DNA from: Ailurus styani | Taxonomy: Eukaryota; Chordata; Mammalia; Carnivora; Ailuridae | Direction: 5' to 3' | NCBI GenBank assembly: GCA_002007465.1 | Contig: LNAC01000066.1 | Location: 1,030,381-1,094,380, forward strand | Length of the DNA: 64,000 nucleotides | Part shown: one piece after another, positions 1 to 12,447 of the stretch | Position numbering within the stretch: position 1 is the stretch's first letter | Layout: every line of letters starts with the position of its first letter | Translations under genes and position numbers: made by a program | The notes under the pieces: model-generated | Databases searched by the model: none | What the model was told of the DNA's origin: nothing | What the model saw: only the letters and a program-made list of their open reading frames with translations

Positions 1-3000
1 TCGAAGTCAACCAGAGGTGACAGCTTGGGGCCTCCAAGTGTCACTCATGAGCATGCACACAGCCCTATGTCTGCACATGGTCATCTAGGTTTTTAGGAAT
101 AAGTTGGGACATTTCAGTGCACCTGCATTCTTCGGCATTTCCTTTTAAGCTTTCGTTTATTGTGTCCTGACTCTTACCTGTCATCGCAGGGCAGCTGTGA
201 GGTAGCTGTACTTACCTACCAATGTGGTCAACAAATGATCCCAGAGAAAAGTTTTTACCCTTGGGGGGCTCTCAAGTTGGGTCAAGTAAAGGAAGTTCTG
301 GTTGGGGTAGCCAAGGGCGCCACCAGACTAATCAAACAGAAGCAAGTTCTTTGAGAATGAGACTTTGAAAGAGCTCAGGCTTTCTTCTGTTCTATCTGGT
401 ACTAGGAACGCAGGCTGTGACTCTCAAGGCTACCACTGAGCTGGAGAACGGGGTATGAGAAAAGGGTATGTTAGAAATGCCACAAATGTCAGTTTTCTTA
501 TTGAGTTTGGTCATTTTTCCTTCTCTCAAAGAGCTGTCTGTATTTATCAACAGGATAGTAGATGTCTTTGCCTTGGGACACAGAAATCAGTCTTGAGGCA
601 AAGGCTTATCAGTTACTACAGTATTAGGGAGTATAAGCCCAGGGGGACCAGGGACACTCACAGGGAAGAGAGAAAAGCTAATGCACAATATGTGTCATCA
701 AATTAGCTGCTATTAAATGAGACTGAAGAACAATACCATTGGATCATCCTCTGAGAAATCTTACAACATCACAGAACAATTGATCCAAGGGAGGAAAAGT
801 AGATAGTTGGCTCTCCTATTCCATCTGCCCAAGATTCACTTTCCTCTAGGTTGTGATTGCACCATTATGAAGCAAAGTTCATGAGCATTCCATGCTTAGT
901 AGCCACAGGGAAACGTCACAGCAGAAGACCGTGCAGATTGCAATGAGGAAAACGAGGAAAGATCCAGTCAGTTTACCAGTATGAAAGTTGCTCCCGGCCC
1001 TCACAGAGCAGCTCCCAGCCCTCGCAGAGCTGACTACGCGCTGGAAGCTAGAGCAAGAGACAATTAAGAAAGAGGGCATGTGAAATGGTGGATAAGGAGG
1101 GATTGACAAAGTGGATAAAGAGGATAGTGATACAAGTTATGAAGATATAGATCAAAATTTGTAAACTCTAAGAGCCATAAGAAAAACATTAAGGCGGGTG
1201 CTTTGTGGGATTCAGGGAAGGTAGTGGAAAGGTAAATTGGGAAGGAGAGGGGTTAGGAAAATTTTCATGACTGAAGAAACATTTGAGTCCAACTCAGTGA
1301 TGGCGGGGTATGAAAATGGAATTTGTGAGATAAGGGAAGACAGAAGGGCACTCTAGCAAGGACAAAGGTAATGGGGATTTAGTGCACAAAGTCCCCTTAG
1401 CTGGCTTCTCCAAGAAGCAGATCTCTAGACAAGGATTTGAATACAATGGTTAATTTGGGTGATGATCCCAAGAAACTCAGCAGAAAAGAGGTGAAATGAG
1501 AGAGGGAAGGCAAAGAAGCCATTTCAGGTGTGTCCCGTGAGCAGGTCACCTCGGTGGCAGCTGGTCACTCTGAAAACCCTTGCAAGACCACATACTGCAG
1601 AGAGCTCACGACACAAACTCACTCGCTGGAGGGTGAAGAAGTTGGGGTACTTGCCAGTTACTTTCCTTGTCATTGCTTGTGGGCTGCTCTTAGCTGCATC
1701 CCCTCTCTGGTTTTCTGCTGGGTCTCCGTGTAGGCTGGTCATGCCCCTGGTCAGAGAATCCCTCCAGCAGAGTCATGATGAGTTCAGTAGAGAGTCACTG
1801 ATCTCGAAGGAAATGATGAGTGTCAAGGGGATATTAGCTGAGCACTGACCACATTTGCTCAAGAAGTGAGGATTTACTTGGAGAACAAGGAATTAAATAG
1901 TTGGGCAGGAACTGGAGCATGTTTAGACCTGGGGACACAAGGGCCCTTAGAGGCTTAGTACGTTATGTAAATAAGTGACATCAGTGGGTGGGGACTGGGG
2001 CACACTGAGGTTCTCATGGTGATCTCAAAGTGATAGCCACTGCTAAGATCCGGCTGACGGTGGCCTTGGAGAGATGTGAGCCCAGTATCGTCAGATCTTT
2101 CAATGTCTCAGAAGCTGGAAATCGACATCTGTGTGTGTGTGAAATGCCTCAGTGTCTCAACGTGAACGACTAATTAGTAACTTAAGGCAAGCAATAATTT
2201 AGTCGGTAATTTAAATTAGTAATAATTAACAATCTTACTCAGGAATTTAAATTAGGATCGAAGACAAACTGAAAAAGTCTGCAGACTGTGACTAAACAGC
2301 CCGCAGGCCTGTCGCAACCTCTAACGTGATGCTAACAGTGCGACATAATGGGAAACATAATACGGTTGGGTTGGGGTCCTATTATGAAAAACTTGACTTC
2401 TAGGCTTGGAAATTGTGCTGAGACTGGTTTACACTAAAAAAACAAGAAACCAAAGCCAGTGAATACTTTGGAGCAGGAAAGCGGAGTGATATGAGTTCTG
2501 CTAGAAAAAGGTTAACGTGTTGATGGAGTAGAGAGTAGGCGAGAAAGGTGGGGGGAAGGGAAGTGGAAGGCGGGTAGGTAGCTTACAAGGCCACAGCTAT
2601 ATTTTAGGGAGGAGAATGTGAGGGCCTGGGTGGGATTTGGGTAGACGCCTGAAACACGTGAAAGGCACGTGAAATGTAGATGCATCAATACGAATGAAAC
2701 ATTCTCTTCTTGCTGGGAGAAAACACGCAGGGGACCCAGATCATCTTCAGTGTTTAAGAGCTGCGTGACAAGGAGCAGTGGGGTGTGAATGTCAGCCAGT
2801 TTTGCAGCTGTGCCCCATGCCCAGCCACGGTGTGGACAGGCGGGTCTTGTGCACTTGACCCCATCCCCACCCATATGTACCAAACAGGCCAAGGAAGAGA
2901 GCGCTAAGGAACTAAGCACACTAATAACGAGCGACCAGGCCGGGGAGCACAGCCATAGTCTGTCATTATGTTCACGGGGTCCCCAAAGTGCAGAAGGACT

Positions 3001-5430
3001 GAAAAGGTCAGGACAGGTTTTATACCAGCTGGGAAGCATGTCTTCCAGTTTCCTTCTGTCTCCCCGGGGTTCTTAAGCCAGAGATGTGGACACTGAAACC
3101 TCACATCAACTGTCTTTGGGGACGTTTAACCCCCTTCGTTCACATTTCCCTTCCTCATCCTATATCCTCTCCCTCAAACACTCTGCTCCGTTCTTTCACA
3201 CTTGAGTTCTAGATTTCAGGATGACCCAAAGGAGGCGGGGACCACTGATGCCCCAGCCTAGACTGTCTCACCCCACCTCGAGGTTCCCCAGTTGCTGCGG
3301 GCAGTCTTGTGCATTATGTCCACATCAGGGACTCCCATCCTGCTGTCCCCTGCTTGGGGCTTTCTCCTGTGCCTTGGGAGCTCGTTCAACCCATGCACAG
3401 GAGTCCTGGGTCCAGGGATTAAACGCTCCCACGAGAAACCCTCAGCCACAGGGGGATGGATGTCAGGGGATAAGCACCTGGTCCCAAAGGAATAGTCCTA
3501 ATGTGTATTTCTCAAATTTTCTTAGAGGATCTTCAACTGGAGTGAAGCCTGGTTGCCAATAGCAGTAATTCTCTAATACAACTCTGGAGGACTTTTCTCT
3601 CTTCACTGTCTGGCCTCCCCTTTTCCCTCCTCCCACCTTCCTGGAGCCATTCCCCAGAAAAACTGCCTGCATCACAGTCTTTGTGTAAATGTCTGCCTTT
3701 GGGGGAAACCCCAAAGAGATATTACCTACTCTATCTCTCAACAAGTCATTGTATTTTTAGGTTGCCATTTTTAGATTACACTTGAGTGATTACAGATGCC
3801 CCTTTTAGAGAAATAAAAAAGAATCCCTTGTTAAAAAAGAGTGACAATAGAGTTGGCGATTTGGGGCACAGTTATAGTCTATAGTAGAGACATTTTAAGG
3901 CATACAGCATCTATAAATACCCCCAAACACCCATGTGAACTCTTATGTACAGGCTTTTGCCCCATGTGAAGAGGAGAGCATCAGTGGGACACATGGCGGT
4001 CCCATGCCTGAACAAGCTGCTTCATTCAGTAGGGAAAGATATAAACTACTTTTTCTCCACGGGGACCAATTTGAACTGCAAATGATCAATGTGGTAAAAG
4101 CTGAGGGAAGTCAAAATTGGCACTACTAGATACAACCACTGATTGATGAGCTGCTATGAACCAAAATGGTCAAGCAGCATTCAAAATAGGTCTACAAGCC
4201 CTATAATTCAATTTAAGTGGAAAAACTTTTAAAAGCCCAAACTATCTTGTAGTTTTCACTGCACTCACATAAAGAAATGGTGAGTTTGATGTGGAAATAA
4301 GCTATATTTACGTTTAAAAGTCATTCTCAGAGAAGTGAGAATGGTATGATAATAAAGTACTGGCAAGTGCATCATTTCTCTGTATAAATTTATATTCCTA
4401 CATTTTCCATTGGCTTGTCACCTTCTGGATTTCTTATAGCCCATCAATTCTTTAATATATTGATTTGTATTTTATTATTGAGCAGTTACCGTTTTAAAGA
4501 AACAATGCCATGCCCACAGAGATCAGTTGTGGATAGTTTGGGCCTTCCATGAGCTTGGAGTCTAATAAATTAGAGAGTGAGATAACACAAAGGATTAGCT
4601 TTTCAAATCAAACTGACATGAATCAGGCATCTTACCCAATATCAAGCTTTATGAATAATGCAAGGATACAAGCACTCAGGAAGCACAGACAAAGCAGAGG
4701 GAGCTCTGGATTATCCCATGTGACTCCCCAGGTCCTTCCTCCCACACTAGATGTGTACTTTCTGGCCAGTGTAGATAAAGTCTCTAAGTGACAGTCATGG
4801 ATCACCTTACATAGCAGGGAGCATTTCATAACCAAGAAAACTATTGCTCATAAGACCCTCTCCAGGAAACAATGCTTTATAATCCATAAATTCCAGCTAT
4901 GTTTCCCTAAACAAACCAAAGACATCCTGTTAAGAGCAATCCACAGAAAAGAATCTCCTCCTAGAAAGTATCATCGGTTTATTTCCTAGAGGTCCAGTTG
5001 TTGTGTTGACAAAGAGATTCAACAAGGTCACCTGCCTTCTTTTTTTTCCCTTGGGGGCAACGCCTACCCCTCCCCCACCCCCCACCCCTGCCACAAGTAA
5101 TGGCCAGAGAAAAATGGATCATGGACCAGTTGCTTCAACTTCTTCTACTTTCTCAACCCAAACAACTACAAGACCCAGTGGAAATCAGTTACTGTTACAA
5201 GATGCCAGGTGGCTGGTACAGAATCAGAGAATGGCAGAGCATAGAAAATCCCACTGTCTGGGAGAGTTCATCATGTACATTTTCTATTATCTGAAATTAC
5301 AGCTTCAACCTATGACCAACACATCTAGGGATCCCAGAGACCACTTGTGTCCATTCTTTGAAGACTGAACCAACCAAATGAAGATGTGAATGGATAATGA
5401 TCAAGTGAGAGCATCACCGTGTGAAATACT
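1..5430. other. Intergenic, no gene seen
   Basis: No coding exon, RNA gene or young repeat is recognisable. The longest open frame (2,512-3,039, minus, 175 codons) has no family features. A homeodomain-like AT-rich patch lies at 2,167-2,258 and a C-rich tract at 5,057-5,092. The stretch 1,380-1,850 may be a very old repeat. Confidence 0.6.
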
Positions 5431-5439
5431 CAGTCCAGT

Positions 5440-5560
5440 GCCTTTAGCCAATGAGGAGGAGCTGGTATTATTAAGATAAATGTCAGGGCCAGGATTAGAT
5501 CACAGTTTGCCTGGCATCAGTTCAAGTCCCTTTCCACTATGATGTCCATATCCAAGCCAT
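5440..5560 (-). mobile_element. MIR fragment
   Basis: The phrases gggccaggattagatcacag and tccctttccactatgatgtc read as the reverse of the MIR 5' half. Confidence 0.5.
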
Positions 5561-5964
5561 AGTACCATCTTGCTTTCACAGAATACACAAACGCAGGGGA
5601 GAGTGGGCTCTTTTCCATGCATCACTCTCTTGATGCCAGACACCATCCCTGCCATATATTCCATGCCACTCAATACCTCTTTTTCCTAAGTGTCAGAACT
5701 ACTGTTATGAGGACTCCTGGCTGTGGCAGTCATCCTTGACTGCTTCTGAATAGAAACTTAGACCCAGAGGAAATGGAAGAAGTGGAGACAGAGGGGGCTT
5801 TGCTTCCCAAACATCTACTCCCAAGGGGTGCACTATGTTCAGATAAGACAAAAAGCAAATGCAATGTTAAAGACCAAAGAAGTTAGACTACGCTTTTTAC
5901 TGTACAATGATCTTGTCATTTGTATTGATGAAAGGCTTATTCCCTAAGCTTAAATCCTCCAACA

Positions 5965-6145
5965 ATAGTGTTCTCATTCTTAGCTGACCATCAGAATCAC
6001 CTGCCAGGTCTGAAAAATACCAGTGTGCCACCTCCAGATTCACTAAATCTGAGTTACTTGGGATGGAAATCTGGCCTCTGTATTTTTTAAGTGCTCAAAA
6101 TGATTCCAATGTGCAGCCTAGTAGTCTCAGATTAAAACTAGAAAA
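5965..6145. mobile_element. MER5A-like hAT element
   Basis: The segment has gaccatcagaatcacctgcc near one end and gattccaatgtgcagcctag near the other, the inverted-terminal layout of the non-autonomous hAT element MER5A. Confidence 0.6.
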
Positions 6146-6214
6146 TTGTGTAATAACTTCACAGACCCCAATACTGCCTTTGAAAATAAAAAGCACAGTT
6201 TAAATCTAAATTAA

Positions 6215-7000
6215 TTTCCTGTGGCTGCTGTAACAGATTATCACAAATTTTGTGGCTTCAAACAACACAAATTTATTATCTTACACTTTTGGAGATCAAA
6301 AGTCCTAAATGGGTCTTCCTGAACCCAAATCAAGGTGTTGGCAGGGCTGCATTTCTTCTGGCGGCCCTAAGGGAGAATCTGTTTGTCTTTTCCAGCATCT
6401 GGAAACCACCTGAATTCCTTGACTTGTGGTCCCTTCCTCCACCTTCAAAACCAGCATCTGCAAAATCTCTCATTCTCTCTGCTTCCACTGTCACATTTTC
6501 TTCTCGGATGCTTCTCAGGATCCTTGTAATTACTTTGGACCCATCCTGATAATCCAGAATAATCTCTTCATCTCAAGGTCTTTTGTTTTTGTTTTTGTTT
6601 TAAGATTGTATTTATTTGACAGAGAGAGAGAAAGCACCAGAAGGGGGAGCTACAGAGGGAAAGGGAGAAGCTGGCTCCCTGCTGAGCAGAGAGCCAGATG
6701 TGGGGGGTCCATCCCAGGACTCTAGGATCATGACCTGAGCTGNAGCTACAGAGGGAAAGGGAGAAGCTGGCTCCCCGCTGAGCAGAGAGCCAGATGTGGG
6801 GGGTCCATCCCAGGACTCTAGGATCATGACCTGAGCTGAAGGCAGACACTTAACCCACTGAGCTACCCAGGCGCCCCCATCTCAAGGTCTGTAATTTAAT
6901 CTCATCTGCAAAGTCTACCCTGTCCTGCAAGGTAATATATTCACACATTCCAGAGATTAGCATGTAGATATATCTTTGGGGGTTTATCATTCTGCCTACC
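6215..7000. mobile_element. Ancient mammalian interspersed repeat split by a SINE
   Basis: Phrases ctgtggctgctgtaacagat, aacaacacaaatttattatc, caaggtgttggcagggctgc and cagagattagcatgtagata belong to a very common old mammalian repeat. I recognise it by sequence but cannot assign its family with certainty. The Can-SINE at 6,582-6,877 is inserted in it. Confidence 0.6.
6582..6877 (-). mobile_element. Can-SINE with internal N-flanked 95-base duplication
   Basis: The tRNA-derived carnivore SINE runs from the A-rich tail (plus-strand taagattgtatttattt) to the head (acccaggcgcccc). The target-site duplication catctcaaggtct is at 6,569-6,581 and 6,878-6,890. The body 6,648-6,742 is repeated at 6,744-6,838 with one mismatch across a single N at 6,743, so real length is probably about 96 bases shorter. 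It is inserted inside an older repeat. Confidence 0.92.
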
Positions 7001-8650
7001 ACAGAATCTTAAGAATGGACAAATGATAGCAGTATACATCTCAGTGAAGTTACTGTTGGATGAAGAGCTGGGTAAATTTTAAAAATTGCTTTGACTCTGG
7101 GAATGAGACTCCCAGAGTCTTGTCTTATCACCCAAGCCAAACAGAGAGATTTCAGGTGTGGATTCTGTGCTGATTCTCACTACTTGCTGGCTCTTCCCCT
7201 TCTACCTCCGACCAAACTCCCCAGTAAAACTTTAGGTTTCTCTTCAGGCTACCAGACAAATGCCTTCATATTTTTTATAGTAAGTAGATTCTGAAAAAAG
7301 TGGAAAATTATGGGTCTCCCTTTTTTGTTGAAAAAAACATCATTTATAATAAAAACAGAGAAACACAGTCGAGCAGTTGAAGTATCGCCACTCACTTCTT
7401 TTCTTAGCAGGGACACACATGCACCTGCAGGGACACACTCTGGCAAGTGGACATCGCTCTCTGTTGGAAATCCTTTTAAAGAAGGAGGGAGAATCCGTGG
7501 TCGTTCTCTCTCTTATCATCTGTGAGAATAAAACCCTGCAAACAGACAGGTAGCACGATGCAGAAACCTTTTCAGAAATTCTCCAGGACGGAAATCCCAT
7601 TTTTGTCCACCATTTCTAATCACCCCGGGGATGATTCTTCCTCTTAAGGGCCCACCTTGTCCTGCTTGCAATTGCAAAGGAGATACTTTGATAGATTACA
7701 AATTGTTTTCAGTAGCTGACCTAGACATAACATCACTACTTCCTGATTATATTGATATGTGTTTCTATTATTTGCTTATTTGCGCCTCCAGAAACAATTC
7801 TTTTTTGTTGTTTTACTGTAAACAGTATTGCAAGGTCTCTGTATTAAATCATAATTATTTACCCATGCAGTTCATGCACCTTTGTCCCTGGGGAATCTGG
7901 TGACGTGAATTTACAGGAACATCAGGGTATTTCTCACCAACAGTTTCCTGTTATTGATATGCTTTTGTTTAGTTGCGATCTTTTTTTTTTTACTCATTCA
8001 GTTTCTCAAGGGAAAAATAAATAGGCACGTGACAATTATCACAGCAGTGGGATATCATCTGGGAACCTCACAAATGTGTTTTCATCAGGGGCTGGACACT
8101 CTGGCAAGGCCAGCGCTGTGGAATTGTATGGATAGACAATTGGTTATCATTCATTTGTTCTCTCAGATTTCCCACGTGCTGCAGATAGCTATCTCAGTGA
8201 ATGTGTATTGCATTATGTAGGAGAACTTCCACGGTCTAGAAAGATCCCATGCTAAAATAGAAAACAACTCAAAAGACTTATAGGCGAGAAATAACTGGGT
8301 TTTTTGAGCTCTAAAACACAGGAATCCAAATTATCACCTGTGCAATAACAATATAGGCTCATCAGTATAGACTGGAACTCTCATGAGCCAAAGTATTTGT
8401 GCCAAGTAAAGTTGAAAACCCATATTACTTAATTACTGCATTGAGACTTTACAAAACTCGGAATGATCTGATATGTACAGAAGTTTTCTTATCGTCACTT
8501 AACTACCTATTTATCATGATTTTCAGTACCACTTTACTTGAGAAACAAGAATCCTTATCATCAAAAACATTCAGGAAAACACAGCTGTTTTATAAATGCT
8601 CTTTTCTATATCAATATGCTTGTAAAACAGGAGCTGAAGACTGACATCAG
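7001..8650. other. Repeat-poor intergenic stretch
   Basis: No repeat or gene is recognised over about 1.6 kb in a SINE-dense region. 7,630-8,250 is AT-rich with cacgtg and taattatt motifs and could include conserved noncoding DNA. Confidence 0.5.
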
Positions 8651-8654
8651 CAAA

Positions 8655-8825
8655 TGCTTTCCTGAACTGCATTGTCCAATACCGCAGCCACTAACCACAT
8701 GTGGCTACTTAAATTTAAGGTAATCAAAATTAAATAACAGTAAAAATTGAGTTTCTTTGTCACACTAGCCATGTTTCAGCTACTCAATAGCCACAAGCAG
8801 CTAGAGGCTGTCTTCTAGAAAACAT
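8655..8825. mobile_element. hAT-type palindromic MER fragment
   Basis: cattgtccaataccgcagcc and accacatgtggctacttaaa on the left mirror tcaatagccacaagcagcta on the right, as in non-autonomous hAT elements. The family name is not certain. Confidence 0.5.
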
Positions 8826-8858
8826 ATATTACTTTAAAAAAACAAACAAACAAACATA

Positions 8859-9050
8859 GTGGCATCTGGGTGGCACAGTGGGTTGCAGTGTCTGCCTTCG
8901 GCTCAGGTCATGATCTCAAGGTCCTGGGATCGAGTGCCGCATCAGGCTCTCTGTTCAGCAGGGAGCCTGCTTCCTCCACTCTCTCTGCCTGCCTCTCTGC
9001 CTACTTGTGATCTCTCTCTGTGTCAAATAAATAAATAAATAAAATCTTTA
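8859..9050 (+). mobile_element. Can-SINE ending at an N
   Basis: The head (catctgggtggcacagtggg), body and (aaat)n tail are present and stop at N 9,051, followed by a duplicated 80-base flank. The right target-site duplication is obscured by the scar. Confidence 0.9.
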
Positions 9051-9051
9051 N

Positions 9052-9212
9052 CATATATTATTGAACATATCTCTCATTGGGCAACAAGGTTCCGAGATGG
9101 AATTCAACTTGCATTAAAATCCAATAACTAGNCATATATTATTGAACATTTCTCTCATTGGGCAACAAGGTTCCGAGATGGAATTCAACTTGCATTAAAA
9201 TCCAATAACTAG
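9052..9212. repeat. 80-base duplication around an N
   Basis: Bases 9,052-9,131 and 9,133-9,212 are nearly identical (one mismatch) and separated by N 9,132. This is probably an assembly scar and not biology. Confidence 0.85.
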
Positions 9213-9754
9213 AAAGTTAATACCTTTTGAGATGAACATTTACTATTGGAAACTGCAGCTAAACTTCAAACTTAGATTTGAAGCCTTTTCACTTTTATAT
9301 TTCCTGTGATTAAAGTGGCCTTTTAAACCCAACATCTCTACATTCCTCGAGCCCCCTCAGTTTTCCTTCATTTTGGAAGCAAGTTAATAAAGCATATAGA
9401 ACCAGCAAACCTGAAAAATGAATCAGGAATATAAAAAAAGGATTGCAAAGCAATGTTGTGTGCTGGGCCACAAGTGCTTACCCTGCCTGGTCAACTGCTT
9501 ATCTGCCTGATGCTTTTTCATTTTTCTCTGCCCCCCACCCCACCTTTGAGAATCAAACTTAAGTGCACAGTTAGGTGGACATCAAAGCCTGTAAATATAG
9601 AAGTCAGTTGTTTGGAAATTACCTTTGTGATCTGTTTGCATTTTGCGTGGAGCCCTTTCCTTCTAGGCTCTCTCAGAGTTTTTTGCCCATCTTCCCACCC
9701 CCAGATTCCCCTCCAGCCTGTTGATCCCTTATATACGCTAAAAAGAAGAATGAG

Positions 9755-9930
9755 GAAAAAGTCTCTAGTTCAGATTTTCAGTCCTGGATCTGCCACTGAT
9801 CTTGAGCCCTATGACCTTGGGCAAATGACATCTCTTTTCCAAGCCATAACTTCTCACTCCCTACAAAATGAGGGCTGCTCCACAGGTGCTGTGAAGGCGG
9901 CATGGGATCACAGGTGTGATGATGGCACAT
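9755..9930 (+). mobile_element. MIR fragment
   Basis: ggatctgccactgatcttga, ctatgaccttgggcaaatga and ccctacaaaatgagggctgc follow the MIR order. Confidence 0.55.
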
Positions 9931-10210
9931 GAGCACAGAGCACACCACGAATGCAAAGGGCTGTCGTCGCTAGTTAGGTCTTACATCATTGGCCTTACGT
10001 GAGGTTCTGAAGGCCATGGCACCTGGAAGTCACATGGAAAGAAAACTGAACCACTGATTTTCTCAGTGTATGGAAAGCCCCAGGAGAATGGACGTGTCAA
10101 CTCATTGTCAACTCTAAGATGCTCAATCAGCATTTTTCACCTTGTAATAGAGATGAGTAAATCAATGCTCAGCTTAAAATGCTTGTCCACGACCGCACAA
10201 GTCTTGGCCN

Positions 10211-10419
10211 GGGCGCCTGGGTGGCTCAGTGGGTTAAGGCCTCTGCTTTTGGCTCGGGTCGTGATCCCAGGGTCCTGGGATCGAGGCCCACGTCGGGCTC
10301 TCTGCTCGGCAGGGAGCCTGCTTCCTCCTCTCCCTGTCTCTCTGCCTGCCTCTCTGCCTACTTGTGATCTCTCTCTCTGTGTCAAGTAAACAAATAAAAT
10401 CTTTAAAAAAAAAAAAAAA
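10211..10419 (+). mobile_element. Young Can-SINE flanked by a 33-base duplication
   Basis: This full-length copy has an intact head, a body and a long A tail. The flank starting aaaatgcttgtcca is present at 10,177-10,209 (before N 10,210) and again after the element to about 10,450, with one mismatch. A 33-base duplication is longer than the 8-17 bases seen elsewhere here, and the N suggests two sequences were joined. Confidence 0.93.
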
Positions 10420-10450
10420 TGCTTGTCCATGACCGCACAAGTCTTGGCCA

Positions 10451-12076
10451 GTAAGGGCCGCTGGGACTCCATACACTGAAGTTCCTTATTAGAAACCAAT
10501 GTAATCTAATTTATACGATCTTATTTAACTCGCCTAATCTGGGTATTGTTTTCAAAACTATTCAGTAAGAAGTAACATCCACATAAGTATCACAGAATAA
10601 ACAAAATCACAGTGTAATGGGAAAGAATGGAGGGGAAACATCTATCCAAATAGAACACTTATAATTCATACACAGTTGATTCTATTTTTCCACTGAAACT
10701 TCATGAGAAGATTTTTTTCCAAGAAAGGAGAAAAATAACTTTTGTTCTATCCCTTTTATACCTAGTCATCTCAGATTTGATTCTAAGGAGAAGGATTTCC
10801 TTGTTGATGAAAGAATGATTGATTTTTAGATTCATGAAATGGAATTCTTGCCAGGATGATACCAGCCAAGGCATTCACACAACAAACCTCTGATTGGGCT
10901 TCCAGCACAGCCCTGCTGTTCCCCCGCCCCGCACTGCCTCCCTGGGGATCGAGACAGACAGGGGGATGTTAAATGTCATTACAGAGCCAAGTTTTCTGTT
11001 GGATGACACAGAGTATTCCTGGGCAGTTTCAACAGTTTCTCTCTCCTGGCATAAAATTGGTCATTTGCAGGTAATTAACCTAACTGTTCCCCGGTTTCTT
11101 CACGTGCAAATTGGCTGCTTATCCCACTTAACATGCTAGCCCAGAGCTTGGCACGGGGAAGATACGTATCACTATAAGCCGATCTCCTGCAGCCTTCAGG
11201 GACGGTTGGAGAAGTAGCCCCAGATCTTTCAGCCCAAGCTGAAATTAAATGACTCTCTCTCTTCCCCCATCTAGAGAAATAAATAAATTCCTTTCCTTCT
11301 TCTTGCAGAGGAAGGAGTTCGCTCTTGCCTAGTTATCATATTGCTTCCAGGCAATGGGGACCCTGCTTTTTTTGCTCCTATTGATTCTTCCCTAAGCGAA
11401 ATTCTGGTCTCAGATGTTACAGTAGTAATATTTTCTATAGCCACCAGTCCTATTTACTACGTACCATGCTTTCATCCTCCTCAGGCTTCCTTCAGGTCTA
11501 GTGGGGGGCAGTCGGCCAGGGTGAGCAATCAGTGTGCTCTAATCAGGAACTAGAGAGAGAAGCCAAGTATACTGGAAAGGTCACAAAGCCTTCCATGCCT
11601 ACCACTTACCCATCTCGTTTAGGGAAAGAGGCTCTAAATGGCATTCTTCTGCCCAAGTATCTATCATTTTTACCACTGCCCCGGAGTGAAACCAAGCCAA
11701 CTACTGTAATGTTGCCACGGCTGATGAGGACAGAGCTCAGTGCCTGAGCCAAATGAAGGGCGAGGATGAAGGGGCGGGACAGGAGAAGCCAGTCTCCTAG
11801 GGAGAATGTGCACGAATTCTGCCTAATGAGGGCCCTATGCGTTGAGTGGTGGCACATTATACCAATTAAAGCTTTTGGGGGGCAATCAAATGCTAGAATC
11901 AGCCAAGGGAAAGTGAATGCTCTGCAATGGTTTAAATCTAATTTTGGCAAAATCTATCCACGCTAATTGCTTTCCTTTCCTACTCCTGACCTGAATCTTC
12001 CACCCTCTTCCTAAATCGTTTTTCTGTTTACTTCAAGGGTGTTGGGCTGGCAGGAGATGGAAGCTATACAAAATGN
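10451..12076. other. Intergenic, no gene seen
   Basis: Apart from a possible MIR near 11,055 nothing is recognised. Short open frames here are not supported by splice or family signals. Confidence 0.55.
11055..11185 (+). mobile_element. Possible MIR fragment
   Basis: Resembles the MIR 3' half (aacctaactgttccccggtt, cccagagcttggcacgggga). Diverged and uncertain. Confidence 0.35.
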
Positions 12077-12447
12077 ATGCATCACTGAGGGCTCTCATTA
12101 TTCAAATAGAGGGCAACCGTGACTCGGGGTGTAAACGGAGTAGATAATCTAATGATCTAAGCCATCAAAGCGGTCCTCTATTTTTGCTCTGTTAACGGGC
12201 ATTTGGCGCATAGACAGTTTGAGAATATCTTGTCTGAAACGGAGTGTTCTATTGGGGTTNGGGTATGCATCACTGAGGGCTCTCATTATTCAAATAAAGG
12301 GCAACCGTGACTCGGGGTGTAAACGGAGTAGATAATCTAATGATCTAAGCCATCAAAGCGGTCCTCTATTTTTGCTCTGTTAACGGGCATTTGGCGCATA
12401 GACAGTTTGAGAATATCTTGTCTGAAACGGAGTGTTCTATTGGGGTT
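12077..12447. repeat. 183-base duplication of unique sequence across an N
   Basis: Copy 12,077-12,259 and copy 12,265-12,447 differ at one base. N bases lie at 12,076 and 12,260, with only gggt between N 12,260 and the second copy. The unit is not a SINE or L1 I recognise. It is probably one locus represented twice. Confidence 0.9.

Noticed and set aside
2512..3039. 175-codon open frame on the minus strand
   Set aside because: No domain, signal peptide, splice signals or recognisable homology; composition looks like noncoding DNA.
10137..10499. Open frames across Can-SINEs with repeated residues such as WLSGLRPLL and GSWDRGP
   Set aside because: These are translations of SINE bodies and recur at nearly every SINE in the window.
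12077..12447. Apparent tandem segmental duplication
   Set aside because: Treated as an assembly scar in first instance because N bases bracket the copies and they are almost identical.
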